From: an uncultured Bacteroidota bacterium
GTDB taxonomy: Bacteria > Bacteroidota > Bacteroidia > UKL13-3
DNA length: 64,000 nucleotides
NCBI GenBank assembly: GCA_903910445.1
Contig: CAIVZR010000048.1
Location: 62,001 to 126,000 of the forward strand
Direction of reading: 5' to 3'
The notes below the pieces were generated by a model. The model searched no databases. It worked only from the letters and a program-made list of their open reading frames with translations, and had not been told where the DNA came from. Shown in pieces: positions 54,335 to 62,398 of the stretch; the stretch's first letter is position 1, and every line of letters starts with the position of its first letter. The translations under genes were made by a program, and so were the position numbers.

Positions 54335-56962
54335 ATGGAGATTTCTTCAAAATATAACCCAACCGAGGTAGAGCAAAAATGGTATGACTACTGGTTGGAA
54401 AAAGGATTTTTTAAAGGAGATGCTAACCGCGGAATTGCAGAAGGGAAAGAGCCTTATTGTATCGTAATTCCGCCACCCAACGTAACAGGGGTGCTCCATA
54501 TGGGCCATATGCTTAATAATACCATTCAAGATGTGATGGTACGTCGAGCCCGCATGCAAGGAAAGGAAGCCGTTTGGGTGCCTGGTACCGACCATGCAAG
54601 TATTGCCACAGAAGCCAAAGTGGTAGCCATGCTTAAAGAGCAAGGCATTGATAAGAAGGATTTGTCGAGAGAACAATTTTTGAAGTATGCCTGGGAATGG
54701 AAAGAGAAATACGGTGGTATAATTCTTCAACAACTTAAAAAACTTGGGGCAAGCTGCGATTGGGATCGTACGCGCTTTACCATGGAACCATCGCTCAGTG
54801 ATGCAGTGATAAATGTATTTATTGACCTGTATCGCAAAGGGAATATTTATAGAGGTATCCGAATGGTGAATTGGGATCCACTTGGAAAGACCGCGCTTAG
54901 CGATGATGAAGTAATACAAAAGGAAAACACAGCTAAGTTTTATTATGTAAAATATAAGTTGGTTGATGCCGATGGATATATCACTGTTGCCACTGTAAGA
55001 CCCGAAACTATTATGGGTGATGTTGCCATTTGTGTAAATCCTAATGATGAGCGCTATAAGAATTTGATTGGTAAGAAATGTATCGTTCCATTGGTGAATC
55101 GAGAAGTGCCAATTATTGCAGATGATTATATCGAAATTGATTTTGGTACAGGAGCACTCAAAGTTACTCCAGCCCACGATAAAAACGACTATGCAATAGG
55201 TCAGAAACATGGCCTAGAAACAATTGATGTATTAAATGAGGATGGAACAATTAGCGAAGCCGCTAAGGTATTCGTTGGCATGGATCGATTCAAAGCTCGC
55301 AAAGCTGCCGCCGATCAGCTTGAAAGCGAAGGCCTTATTGAGAAGATTGAAGAAATAAAAAACAATATCGGAACAAGCGAACGCACCGGGGCTGTAGTAG
55401 AACCAAGGCTAAGTATGCAATGGTTTTTGAAGATGGAGGAACTAGGCAAGCCTGCACTAGAAAATGTTCTTAATGGTAACATCAAATTTCATCCCGAGAA
55501 ATTTGTAAATACCTATAAGCATTGGATGGAAAATGTGAAGGATTGGTGTATCAGCCGTCAGTTATGGTGGGGACAGCGTATTCCAGCTTGGTATAATGAA
55601 AAAGGCGATTTTGTGGTTGCCAAGACTGAAGCAGAAGCGATTGCTTTGTTCATAGAGAAAAATGCACCTTTTAATAATATACATCAAGACAATGATGTAC
55701 TCGACACTTGGTTCTCTTCTTGGCTTTGGCCCATCAGCGTATTCGACGGATTTGAAAATCCAGATGGGAAGGATATAAATTATTTTTACCCAACTCAAGA
55801 TCTTGTAACGGCTCCTGAAATCATTTTCTTCTGGGTCGCTCGTATGATTATTGCTGGATATGAGTATCGCAAAGAACTGCCTTTCAGTAATGTTTATTTC
55901 ACAGGTATTGTTCGCGATAAACAAGGCAGGAAAATGAGCAAAAGTTTAGGTAATAGCCCCGATCCACTCGATCTCATTGAGAAAAGTGGGGCTGATGCCG
56001 TAAGATTTGGAATGTTGGTATGTTCGCCAGCAGGCAACGATATTTTATTTGATGATAAATATATTGAACAAGGAAGGAATTTCACGAATAAAATCTGGAA
56101 TGCTTTCCGTTTGGTAAAAGGATTTAACATCAATGAAAATGAAAATGATTCAAATCAAAATGATACAGCTATCAAGTGGTTTCAAGAAAAGCTAATCGCC
56201 ACCAAATTGGAAGTTGAAGGATTATATAAGCAGTATAAAATGAGCGAAGCCTTAATGAGTATTTATAAACTCATTTGGGATGATTTCTGTGCCATGTATT
56301 TGGAAATGATTAAGCCCGCTTTCGGCGAACCAATTGAGAACAAAACCTATCAACGTACTATCGAATTTTTTGAGGAATTGATGCAATTGCTTCATCCAAT
56401 TATGCCATTCATAACAGAGGAAATCTGGCATGGCTTAAATAATCGCGATGCCAACAATTGTATCATCGTTTCGAATCAAAAAACTGAATCAAGAAAAGCA
56501 GATGAATCTTATTTACAACTTTCAGATCTTGCACTCGATTTGGTAGCACAGGTGAGAAATGTAAGAAATTCAAAAGGCCTATCTCCCAAGGAACCATTAA
56601 AATTATTTGCGGCTTCCGAATCATTGCAAACACTCTCTTCTTTTGAATTTATAATAAAAAAACTAGCAAATATTGATGCGTTCGAATCAGCTTCAACGCA
56701 ACCGGCTAACACCATGCCATTGCAAGTAAAAACTGCTACTTGGTATCTGTTATTGCCCGAAAGTGCTACTAGTATTGATAAAGAAGCTTTGCATAAGGAA
56801 ATCGATTATCTAAATGGATTTTTAAAGAGCGTGGAATTAAAATTAAGCAATGAAAAGTTTGTTGCCAATGCGAAGCCCGAACTCATAGAAAAGGAACGCC
56901 AAAAGAAAGCCGATGCGGAAGCAAAAATCGCTACACTTCTCGGTCAAATTCAAGTAGGTTAA
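54335..56962 (+). CDS. valS: Valyl-tRNA synthetase
   Basis: The 875-residue class I synthetase has PPPNVTGVLHMGH (HIGH motif, about 45-57), the ValRS editing domain (VATVRPETIMGDVAICVNP), WCISRQLWWGQRIPAW and the KMSKS motif in GRKMSKSLGNSPDPL near 533. A C-terminal anticodon-binding helical domain and a coiled-coil arm (LHKEIDYLNGFLKSVELKL ... KERQKKADAEAKIATL) complete it. Typical length. Cytosolic. Confidence 0.97.
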   Translation: MEISSKYNPTEVEQKWYDYWLEKGFFKGDANRGIAEGKEPYCIVIPPPNVTGVLHMGHMLNNTIQDVMVRRARMQGKEAVWVPGTDHASIATEAKVVAMLKEQGIDKKDLSREQFLKYAWEWKEKYGGIILQQLKKLGASCDWDRTRFTMEPSLSDAVINVFIDLYRKGNIYRGIRMVNWDPLGKTALSDDEVIQKENTAKFYYVKYKLVDADGYITVATVRPETIMGDVAICVNPNDERYKNLIGKKCIVPLVNREVPIIADDYIEIDFGTGALKVTPAHDKNDYAIGQKHGLETIDVLNEDGTISEAAKVFVGMDRFKARKAAADQLESEGLIEKIEEIKNNIGTSERTGAVVEPRLSMQWFLKMEELGKPALENVLNGNIKFHPEKFVNTYKHWMENVKDWCISRQLWWGQRIPAWYNEKGDFVVAKTEAEAIALFIEKNAPFNNIHQDNDVLDTWFSSWLWPISVFDGFENPDGKDINYFYPTQDLVTAPEIIFFWVARMIIAGYEYRKELPFSNVYFTGIVRDKQGRKMSKSLGNSPDPLDLIEKSGADAVRFGMLVCSPAGNDILFDDKYIEQGRNFTNKIWNAFRLVKGFNINENENDSNQNDTAIKWFQEKLIATKLEVEGLYKQYKMSEALMSIYKLIWDDFCAMYLEMIKPAFGEPIENKTYQRTIEFFEELMQLLHPIMPFITEEIWHGLNNRDANNCIIVSNQKTESRKADESYLQLSDLALDLVAQVRNVRNSKGLSPKEPLKLFAASESLQTLSSFEFIIKKLANIDAFESASTQPANTMPLQVKTATWYLLLPESATSIDKEALHKEIDYLNGFLKSVELKLSNEKFVANAKPELIEKERQKKADAEAKIATLLGQIQVG

Positions 56963-57014
56963 TACTCAATTTTCCCCGCCTATAAGATAGTAACGTGTAA
57001 TTGTATTTTATTAC

Positions 57015-57044
57015 TTGTTACATTCAATTAATTATATATTTTTG
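57015..57044 (+). promoter_or_regulatory. Promoter of the sensorless HisKA-REC-AraC gene
   Basis: TTG at 57015-57017, exactly 19 bases, then TATTTTTG at 57037-57044: a full Bacteroidota promoter. The ATG at 57064 lies 20 bases further, so the start annotated is almost certainly the real one. Confidence 0.75.
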
Positions 57045-57063
57045 TGAATATTGATAAACGAAA

Positions 57064-58596
57064 ATGAGCACTGATAATAAAGTAAACGACTTTTATTCGA
57101 ATATAGTACATGAATTTCGGACACCGCTTACATTAATCATCAGCCCGGCCGAGCAAATACTGAATGATTCATCCGATAAGGTAGCAAAAGAGAATGCTCA
57201 AATTATTCATAGGAATGCCAATAAGCTTTTAAAGCTTATTAATGAGATGCTTGATATTAGTAAGTTGGAGAATAATAAAATGATTCTTCAATCGGATGAA
57301 GGTGATATCGTTTATTTTATTCGTCAACTGCTTGAGTCTTTTTCTCCTTACGTAACTCATAAGAATATTTCACTTCTTTTCTATTCCGATTTCCAAGAAC
57401 TTCATATTGTATTTGACAAAGAGAAGATGGAAAAGATTCTCAATAATCTGATCTCCAATGCATCGAAATTTACAAAGGTAGGAGGGAAGGTATCCCTTAA
57501 ATTATCCTTGCTAAAAAATAACGACCTGCAAATTGTTGTCACCGATACAGGGATTGGAATTTCAAAGGAGAAACTTCCTTTTGTGTTCGACCGTTTTTAT
57601 CAAGGTGATACAAAACGCTTTGTAGATCAGGATGGTACCGGAATTGGACTTTCCTTATGTAAGGAATTGACACACCTAATGAATGGTAAGATATTCGTTG
57701 AAAGTGTTGTGGATATAGGATCTGAATTCACAGTGCAAATTCCAGTAACCGTTCAAACAAAACAAATTAAGTATGAGCGGATTATTAATGTAGTACATTC
57801 TAAACCAAATAAGAATAAGGATGCTGCGTTGCCTTTCGTTTCTGATGAGGATACAATTTTGCCTATACTATTGATTGTGGAAGACAACGAGGACATGAGA
57901 AACTATTTGGCTAATTTCTTTAGTAAGACCTACCAGATTTTGATTGCTGCCGATGGATTAGAAGCATACGAGAAAACGCTTTCACTTGTTCCAGATATTA
58001 TTGTTAGCGATATTTTAATGCCACGTATGAATGGCTTCGAATTGTGTGAGCAGATTAAAAATGATAATCGAACAAGTCATATTCCAATCGTACTTCTCAC
58101 CTCAATTGGTGCCGGTGAGAAACGTATTGAAGGGTATGAGTATGGAGCCGATGACTATCTATCCAAACCATTTAATGCCTACGAACTTTCTCTTCGATTG
58201 AAAAACTTAATTGAGAACAGAGAGCGGCTACGTAATTTCTATTTAGGCCACCCAGTTCCTAATTCCAAGGTAAAGCACTCTGAACGCGAATTGAAATTTA
58301 TTGAAAAACTTGAAAAGTTCGTCGATAAGAACTTGATGAATGAAAACCTATCGGTTGATGACTTGAGCGAAGAAGCAGCGATGAGTTCATCTCAATTAAA
58401 TCGCAAGTTAAAAGCATTGCTAAATCTCACTCCCAATCATTTCATTAGAAAATATAGACTCCAAAGAGCTAAAATTTTATTGGAGAACCGAGAAGGAAAT
58501 ATTTCTGAAATTTGTTATAAAGTGGGATTTAGTAGCCCAGCATACTTTACAAAATGCTTTAGTGAGGAGTTTCAAATGCTTCCAAGCGAATTGTAG
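57064..58596 (+). CDS. Cytosolic histidine kinase-receiver-AraC fusion lacking a sensor (hybrid two-component-like regulator)
   Basis: The 510-residue protein joins HisKA (H16 in NIVHEFRTPL), HATPase (N-box ILNNLISNASKF at about 125-136, DTGIGIS at 161-167, GTGIGLSL), a receiver domain (phospho-accepting D316 in IIVSDILMPRMNG) and a C-terminal AraC-type DNA-binding domain (VDDLSEEAAMSSSQLNRKLKAL ... EICYKVGFSSPAYFTKCF, about 405-510). This order is that of Bacteroides hybrid two-component systems, but the large periplasmic Reg_prop/YYY sensor and membrane helix are missing: HisKA begins at residue 5. A complete promoter just upstream shows this is not a cut gene. It should sense a cytosolic cue or partner and bind DNA itself. 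Confidence 0.9.
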   Translation: MSTDNKVNDFYSNIVHEFRTPLTLIISPAEQILNDSSDKVAKENAQIIHRNANKLLKLINEMLDISKLENNKMILQSDEGDIVYFIRQLLESFSPYVTHKNISLLFYSDFQELHIVFDKEKMEKILNNLISNASKFTKVGGKVSLKLSLLKNNDLQIVVTDTGIGISKEKLPFVFDRFYQGDTKRFVDQDGTGIGLSLCKELTHLMNGKIFVESVVDIGSEFTVQIPVTVQTKQIKYERIINVVHSKPNKNKDAALPFVSDEDTILPILLIVEDNEDMRNYLANFFSKTYQILIAADGLEAYEKTLSLVPDIIVSDILMPRMNGFELCEQIKNDNRTSHIPIVLLTSIGAGEKRIEGYEYGADDYLSKPFNAYELSLRLKNLIENRERLRNFYLGHPVPNSKVKHSERELKFIEKLEKFVDKNLMNENLSVDDLSEEAAMSSSQLNRKLKALLNLTPNHFIRKYRLQRAKILLENREGNISEICYKVGFSSPAYFTKCFSEEFQMLPSEL

Positions 58597-58670
58597 CTCA
58601 AAGCAATTTAGATGCTCAATTTTTATTAGCAATTGAATATTTTTTAATACACACATAACCTTAGTTGGCT

Positions 58671-58678
58671 TAGATTTG
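58671..58678 (+). promoter_or_regulatory. -7 element of a candidate small RNA
   Basis: TAGATTTG followed by CATTG is an exact TAnnTTTG match in the gap after the kinase-AraC gene. No protein start follows on this strand, only the hairpins described for the candidate RNA. A TTG at normal -33 distance is not present. Confidence 0.4.
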
Positions 58679-58683
58679 CATTG

Positions 58684-58766
58684 TTATGAAAACAAAGCTA
58701 TTGTCCCTATAGCTCACCTGCTAATGAAAAAAATTTGAGCCCTCTGATTATTCGGAGGGTTTTTTT
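58684..58766 (+). ncRNA. Candidate small RNA of about 80 bases
   Basis: From a predicted start near 58684 (about 6 bases after TAGATTTG) the transcript would contain a 6-bp hairpin (AGCTAT 58696-58701, ATAGCT 58709-58714, 7-base loop TGTCCCT), a single-stranded linker, and a terminator hairpin with a T-run. The only ORF is an 8-codon MKTKLLSL frame at 58686, whose stop lies in hairpin 1. No known family is recognised. It could instead be the 3' end of the upstream kinase-AraC mRNA. Confidence 0.4.
58740..58766 (+). terminator. Hairpin terminator after the kinase-AraC gene/candidate RNA
   Basis: CCCTCTGA (58740-58747) pairs with TCGGAGGG (58752-58759; one G-T) around TTAT, followed by seven T. 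Strong intrinsic terminator on the plus strand. Confidence 0.85.
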
Positions 58767-58812
58767 ACAAATGATAATTTTGAAATTTATAATGGGACTT
58801 AAATTGAAGCAC

Positions 58813-59079
58813 TCAGCATCCGCAAGCACGTAATTTAGTCACATAGCCTTTTCGATTTATTCGTTCAATAACATGTCCATCACTATTGAAGATATAAGTT
58901 TGAAAGAGTTTGCCATTTCTGTATTTTTCTACTTTAACTATATGCTTAGCCGAATCATAGTAAGTCCAAGCCCCGCTCTTTTTTCCATGCTTCATTTTTC
59001 CTTCTGCACTCGAATCAGATGGAGATGAAATGGCATATCCAAATAAGAACAAGAAGAAGAGAAGGAAGTTGAAGCGCAT
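58813..59079 (-). CDS. Small secreted protein with a MORN-like repeat
   Basis: The start chosen is the ATG at 59079 (88 residues), one base after the methyltransferase stop; a longer frame from 59094 would overlap it. The protein has a hydrophobic signal (MRFNFLLFFLFLFGYAISS) and a mature part with KMKHGKKSGAWTYYDSAKHIVKVEKYRNGKLF, which resembles a MORN-type repeat as found in toxin-antitoxin-system YwqK-like proteins (G-x-x-x-G-x-W-x-x-Y). The tail ends CGC. Function unknown. Overlap with the preceding gene suggests one transcript. Confidence 0.65.
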   Translation of the reverse strand: MRFNFLLFFLFLFGYAISSPSDSSAEGKMKHGKKSGAWTYYDSAKHIVKVEKYRNGKLFQTYIFNSDGHVIERINRKGYVTKLRACGC

Positions 59080-59080
59080 A

Positions 59081-59863
59081 TTATTTTCTGGCAATTAAAA
59101 AAATATCCCACGTTTTTTCAAGGCCTTCCTTTTGCAAGTAGAAATCCTTGGTGTCTATTTCAAGCGTTGCATCGTTTTTCTCCTTCAGTTGATCTCTCAT
59201 TAAGGTGGTTATCCAATTATATGGTTTGATAAGTAAAGAGGCCGGAAGTATTTTATGGATTCCCAAAATATCCCATTTCATTATTCGTCTAACCCATTTA
59301 CTATTTTCCTCATAATAGGTATTTACCTTTTCATTGCCTTGCAATCCTTGAAGTTCAAATCCAGCAGCTCCAAAAACAGAGTTTGCTTCGTTTCGCATCT
59401 CCTCAAAAGTCATCTCATGAATATGAAATGGGTTCCTAGCAATGCTCATTTTGGCATTCGGTGTTGTACATAAGAACACACCACCTGGCTTCAAAACCCG
59501 AAATACATCCTTTATGAATCCCGCTTGATCATGTATATGTTCAATAAACTGAAATGCCGTAACTACATCCATACTAGCATCTGGCAAATTTATTGGAGGA
59601 ACTACGCTCCTTACAAACTTCAAATTGCTTACTGCAGCATGTTGGCTGATATTGTCGTCTATTGTTTCTTGTGAATAGTCAACACCAGTAACCGATTTGG
59701 CATATTTTGCCATATCGCTGCTTCCATAGGCTGGTCCGCATCCAATATCAGCCACCTCCTTGTCAGTAATATAGTTGCGAGCGAATTCGTAAGCATAAAA
59801 ACAACGCTTAACGGTTACATTATTTGCCTCCTCAAAGGAAGGTCTCTCTCTGGTTCCAGCCAT
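59081..59863 (-). CDS. Class I SAM-dependent methyltransferase
   Basis: The 260-residue protein has SAM-binding motif I VADIGCGPAYGSSDMAKY (about 37-54), motif II VTGVDYSQETI, then DVVTAFQFIEHIHD and VLKPGGVFLCTTPN. This is the UbiE/SmtA-like Methyltransf_11 branch with unspecified substrate. In polysaccharide regions such enzymes methylate sugars or lipids, but none of the immediate neighbours points to a substrate. Its stop lies 1 base before the start of the small secreted protein gene. Confidence 0.85.
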   Translation of the reverse strand: MAGTRERPSFEEANNVTVKRCFYAYEFARNYITDKEVADIGCGPAYGSSDMAKYAKSVTGVDYSQETIDDNISQHAAVSNLKFVRSVVPPINLPDASMDVVTAFQFIEHIHDQAGFIKDVFRVLKPGGVFLCTTPNAKMSIARNPFHIHEMTFEEMRNEANSVFGAAGFELQGLQGNEKVNTYYEENSKWVRRIMKWDILGIHKILPASLLIKPYNWITTLMRDQLKEKNDATLEIDTKDFYLQKEGLEKTWDIFLIARK

Positions 59864-59884
59864 GAATTAAAATTTATTTTGGAG

Positions 59885-59892
59885 CAAATATA
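59885..59892 (-). promoter_or_regulatory. -7 promoter element for the methyltransferase gene
   Basis: Minus strand TATATTTG followed by CTCC matches TAnnTTTG, 22 bases upstream of the ATG. -33 element not clear. Confidence 0.5.
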
Positions 59893-59952
59893 CGGAATTC
59901 GGTTTTCAAGATAAACCAAGTATTCAGTCAATTGAAATCTAATCTGCACAAA

Positions 59953-59981
59953 AAAAGGAGTGCTTTTCGGGCACTCCTTTT
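59953..59981. terminator. Hairpin terminator for the T9SS cargo gene
   Basis: AAAAGGAGTGC (59953-59963) pairs with GCACTCCTTTT (59971-59981) around a 7-base loop. It lies 49 bases past the stop of the minus-strand T9SS gene. Confidence 0.8.
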
Positions 59982-60007
59982 GTGGTTTTTTTTCCTGTAA
60001 GAGGAAA

Positions 60008-60022
60008 TACTACTACTACTAC
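60008..60022. repeat. (TAC)5 microsatellite
   Basis: Five TAC units in a row lie 8 bases past the stop codon of the T9SS cargo gene, outside coding sequence. Could vary in copy number between strains. Confidence 0.9.
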
Positions 60023-60029
60023 TCTAAAC

Positions 60030-61937
60030 TTACTGTTTTGCCATCATTTTATATTTTGCATTCAAATTATTAGCAGAGATATTGATGAAATACATCCCGT
60101 TAGCTAATTCTGAAGTATTGAATTCGATATTATTATTTCCTTTTCTTCCTTTCATTTCTTCAGTTGCAACAACCTGCCCCTTAGCATCTAATAAACTAAT
60201 AGTAACATCGCTATTGGAAGGAAGTGTGAAAGAAATATTTAAAGAACCTTGGAAGGGATTAGGAAATGCATTGCTGATTTTTAATGTATTTTCTGAAGAG
60301 ATTGATACTGTGATAATATTGCTGTATTCGAAATTACCATTGAAGTCGATTTGTTTCAATCGGTAGTATACTGTTGCAGCAGCTACTTCTGTAATTTGGT
60401 TATCGATATAGTTGTATTTTGAGAGATTTTTTGTAGTTCCGTTACCAGTAACTTCTCCAATTTTAGTGTAATTAACACCATCAATGCTACGTTCGATTTC
60501 AAAATGGTCATTATTTAACTCTGTAGCTGTAGCCCAATTTAATTGGGTATTGTTATTATTTAATTTTCCTAAAAATGAAATCAATTTCACCGGTAAAGGA
60601 TTGATTGCAGTTGTTGATCCAAAAGTGAAATTATTAAATGAACTAACACCAGTTACAGTTAAAGTACCCGACGCAGTTGTTCCGCTTGCTGTACCTGATA
60701 GGTTAGTCCAACTAGTTCCATTCCAGCTCACCATACGTAAATTGGCTGGAGTTGTTACTTTACTACTGTCATTCCATGTTAATACAACAGTTGCAGTTCC
60801 AGTTCCAGTGCGAGTAATCGTCCAAAACTCTCTTGATGAGATGGTGTTTACTCCTGATGGCTTTGCTGAAGTATCATTTGGCATGCCATAAGTATATTCT
60901 ACCAAGAATGCATCAGTACTTACAGATGCTGCGCTTATTGTTGCAGTTCTTAGTTTATTATTTGTTCCAACTGGAAATACAAAGGCTGAGGTAAGATTCG
61001 TTTTTTTAACAGGTCCGTTAATATAACTAGTAGCAGATGCTCCTGTAGTTGTGGCCGTGCCAGTTAAGTTCAACAAGTTAGATGAAGTAGTATTCACAAT
61101 CCCACTTGTCATCGTTAGTGTATTTGAAACTGAGGCTGTAGTGTTCAAAGTAATAGAATTGCTTGCCTTGTTTATTGTTAAGTTGTAGAAGTTAGTTGTT
61201 TGTGTACCTGAAATAGTTTGACTAACAGTTCCGTTAAATGTAACGGTAGTAGCTGCTGAAGTTAAGTCAGTTGCTGAATTGTTATTTGTCCAGTTTCCAG
61301 CAACCGATATTAAACCAGTAGCTGCATTTGCAAAACCAACATTGTTTGAACCATTGATAGTAACATGGTAAAATTGGTTGGTTCCCGAATTGAATCTTGG
61401 AGAACTTTTAGTAAAAGCACCAGTCCAATTAGTAGTACCAGCTGCTGAAGTAAAATTACCACCATTATTGTAATAATCGCGGGTAATATTTAAAATAGAT
61501 GTTCCTGAATTTTCGTTTTGAGTAACTGAAGAATTTGATGCGACCAATTTAAAATCCTTTGCAGTAATTGTTCCACCAGTTTGAATCAATGTGCCGGTAC
61601 CATTAATATTAAGGGTAGATGTAACAATTAAAGTACCACCATTAACCACTGTTAAGGTTGCATTAGAATTACTGGTATTAATTGTTATAGTACTCACGGT
61701 TACACTAGTGCTAATAACGGGGTATCTTGTTAAAGATCCAGGAATCACAACAAGGTCTCCTGCGCTAGGAACCGCCGCACCCGACCAATTTCCTGTAGAA
61801 GTCCAGCTTGTGCTCGATGATCCTGTCCAAGTTCTAGTGGCTGCATTAAGAGTGTTAGAAAATAAAGTGAAAAATAAGATTGCGAAAATTGCGCAAATAG
61901 TTTTTAATAATAGAGGTTGTCTAGTAGTTGTAGTCAT
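60030..61937 (-). CDS. Large Thr/Ser/Asn-rich secreted protein with T9SS C-terminal sorting domain
   Basis: From the ATG at 61937 (635 residues; a frame from 62018 would add 27 residues ahead of the signal) a Sec signal (KTICAIFAILFFTLFSNTLNAA) precedes a long body of beta-strand repeats rich in Thr, Ser, Asn (for example NWSGAAVPSAGDLVVIPG, TTNWTGAFTKSSPRFNSGTNQ), then a fibronectin-type segment (PLPVKLISFLGKLNNNNTQLNWATATELNNDHFEIERS) and a clear T9SS type A sorting domain (NAFPNPFQGSLNISFTLPS ... LANGMYFINISANN). It resembles gliding- or adhesion-related cargo proteins of Bacteroidota. Function unknown. Confidence 0.88.
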   Translation of the reverse strand: MTTTTRQPLLLKTICAIFAILFFTLFSNTLNAATRTWTGSSSTSWTSTGNWSGAAVPSAGDLVVIPGSLTRYPVISTSVTVSTITINTSNSNATLTVVNGGTLIVTSTLNINGTGTLIQTGGTITAKDFKLVASNSSVTQNENSGTSILNITRDYYNNGGNFTSAAGTTNWTGAFTKSSPRFNSGTNQFYHVTINGSNNVGFANAATGLISVAGNWTNNNSATDLTSAATTVTFNGTVSQTISGTQTTNFYNLTINKASNSITLNTTASVSNTLTMTSGIVNTTSSNLLNLTGTATTTGASATSYINGPVKKTNLTSAFVFPVGTNNKLRTATISAASVSTDAFLVEYTYGMPNDTSAKPSGVNTISSREFWTITRTGTGTATVVLTWNDSSKVTTPANLRMVSWNGTSWTNLSGTASGTTASGTLTVTGVSSFNNFTFGSTTAINPLPVKLISFLGKLNNNNTQLNWATATELNNDHFEIERSIDGVNYTKIGEVTGNGTTKNLSKYNYIDNQITEVAAATVYYRLKQIDFNGNFEYSNIITVSISSENTLKISNAFPNPFQGSLNISFTLPSNSDVTISLLDAKGQVVATEEMKGRKGNNNIEFNTSELANGMYFINISANNLNAKYKMMAKQ

Positions 61938-62018
61938 AGTGACTATCCGATTACAAGTACTATGCCAAAAGAGGATAATCCCACCCTTTATTCTCTGAAA
62001 AGAAATCGAAAATGCCAT

Positions 62019-62398
62019 TTATATTCATAATCGTCTGTTAATCAACGTATTAAATTTATAAGTAATTGTGTACTAAAAAATAGGCACTAACACTTAAATC
62101 ATTTTTAAATTAAATAAATAGTGCGCACGTGTCTATTCGTTGTTCTTTTTTCTAGAAACTTAAATCGACATAGTAATATATTGATGCCGAAAACTAAAAA
62201 TCTGAAGTGAATTAGTATGCAATTCGATTGTTTTTGAAAATAGTTCCAATATCTGATTGGTATATACATTCGCTAACCCGCGCTAGCGCAGGTAAACTCT
62301 GGTTATATATAGAGGAATTATTTTATGTGCTATTTGGTTAAACAAATTCGCCTCAATTGTTTTTGTTTTAATTAAGTATATATTTTAAATAATCATCA
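62019..62398. other. 380-base AT-rich gap with two palindromes
   Basis: No gene or RNA recognised. It holds an 8-bp palindrome GTGCGCAC at 62121-62128 and an 18-base near-palindrome at 62276-62293 that is much more GC-rich than its surroundings (see repeat entry). No clear promoter for the flanking genes. Confidence 0.4.
62276..62293. repeat. GC-rich 18-base imperfect palindrome around GCGCTAGCGC
   Basis: ACCCGCGCTAGCGCAGGT pairs with itself except at one position; the central 10 bases are a perfect palindrome. It stands out in AT-rich intergenic DNA and could be an extragenic repeat (REP-like) or a protein-binding site. Not seen elsewhere in this window. Confidence 0.5.

Noticed and set aside
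54347-55210. 287-codon minus-strand frame within valS
   Set aside because: It lies wholly inside valS in the opposite strand, rich in Ile/Phe/His/Cys as expected of an antisense shadow; valS has all its motifs.
58813-59094. Longer start (59094) for the small secreted protein
   Set aside because: It would overlap the methyltransferase stop by 14 bases and put MPENN before the signal; ATG 59079 is one base after that stop.
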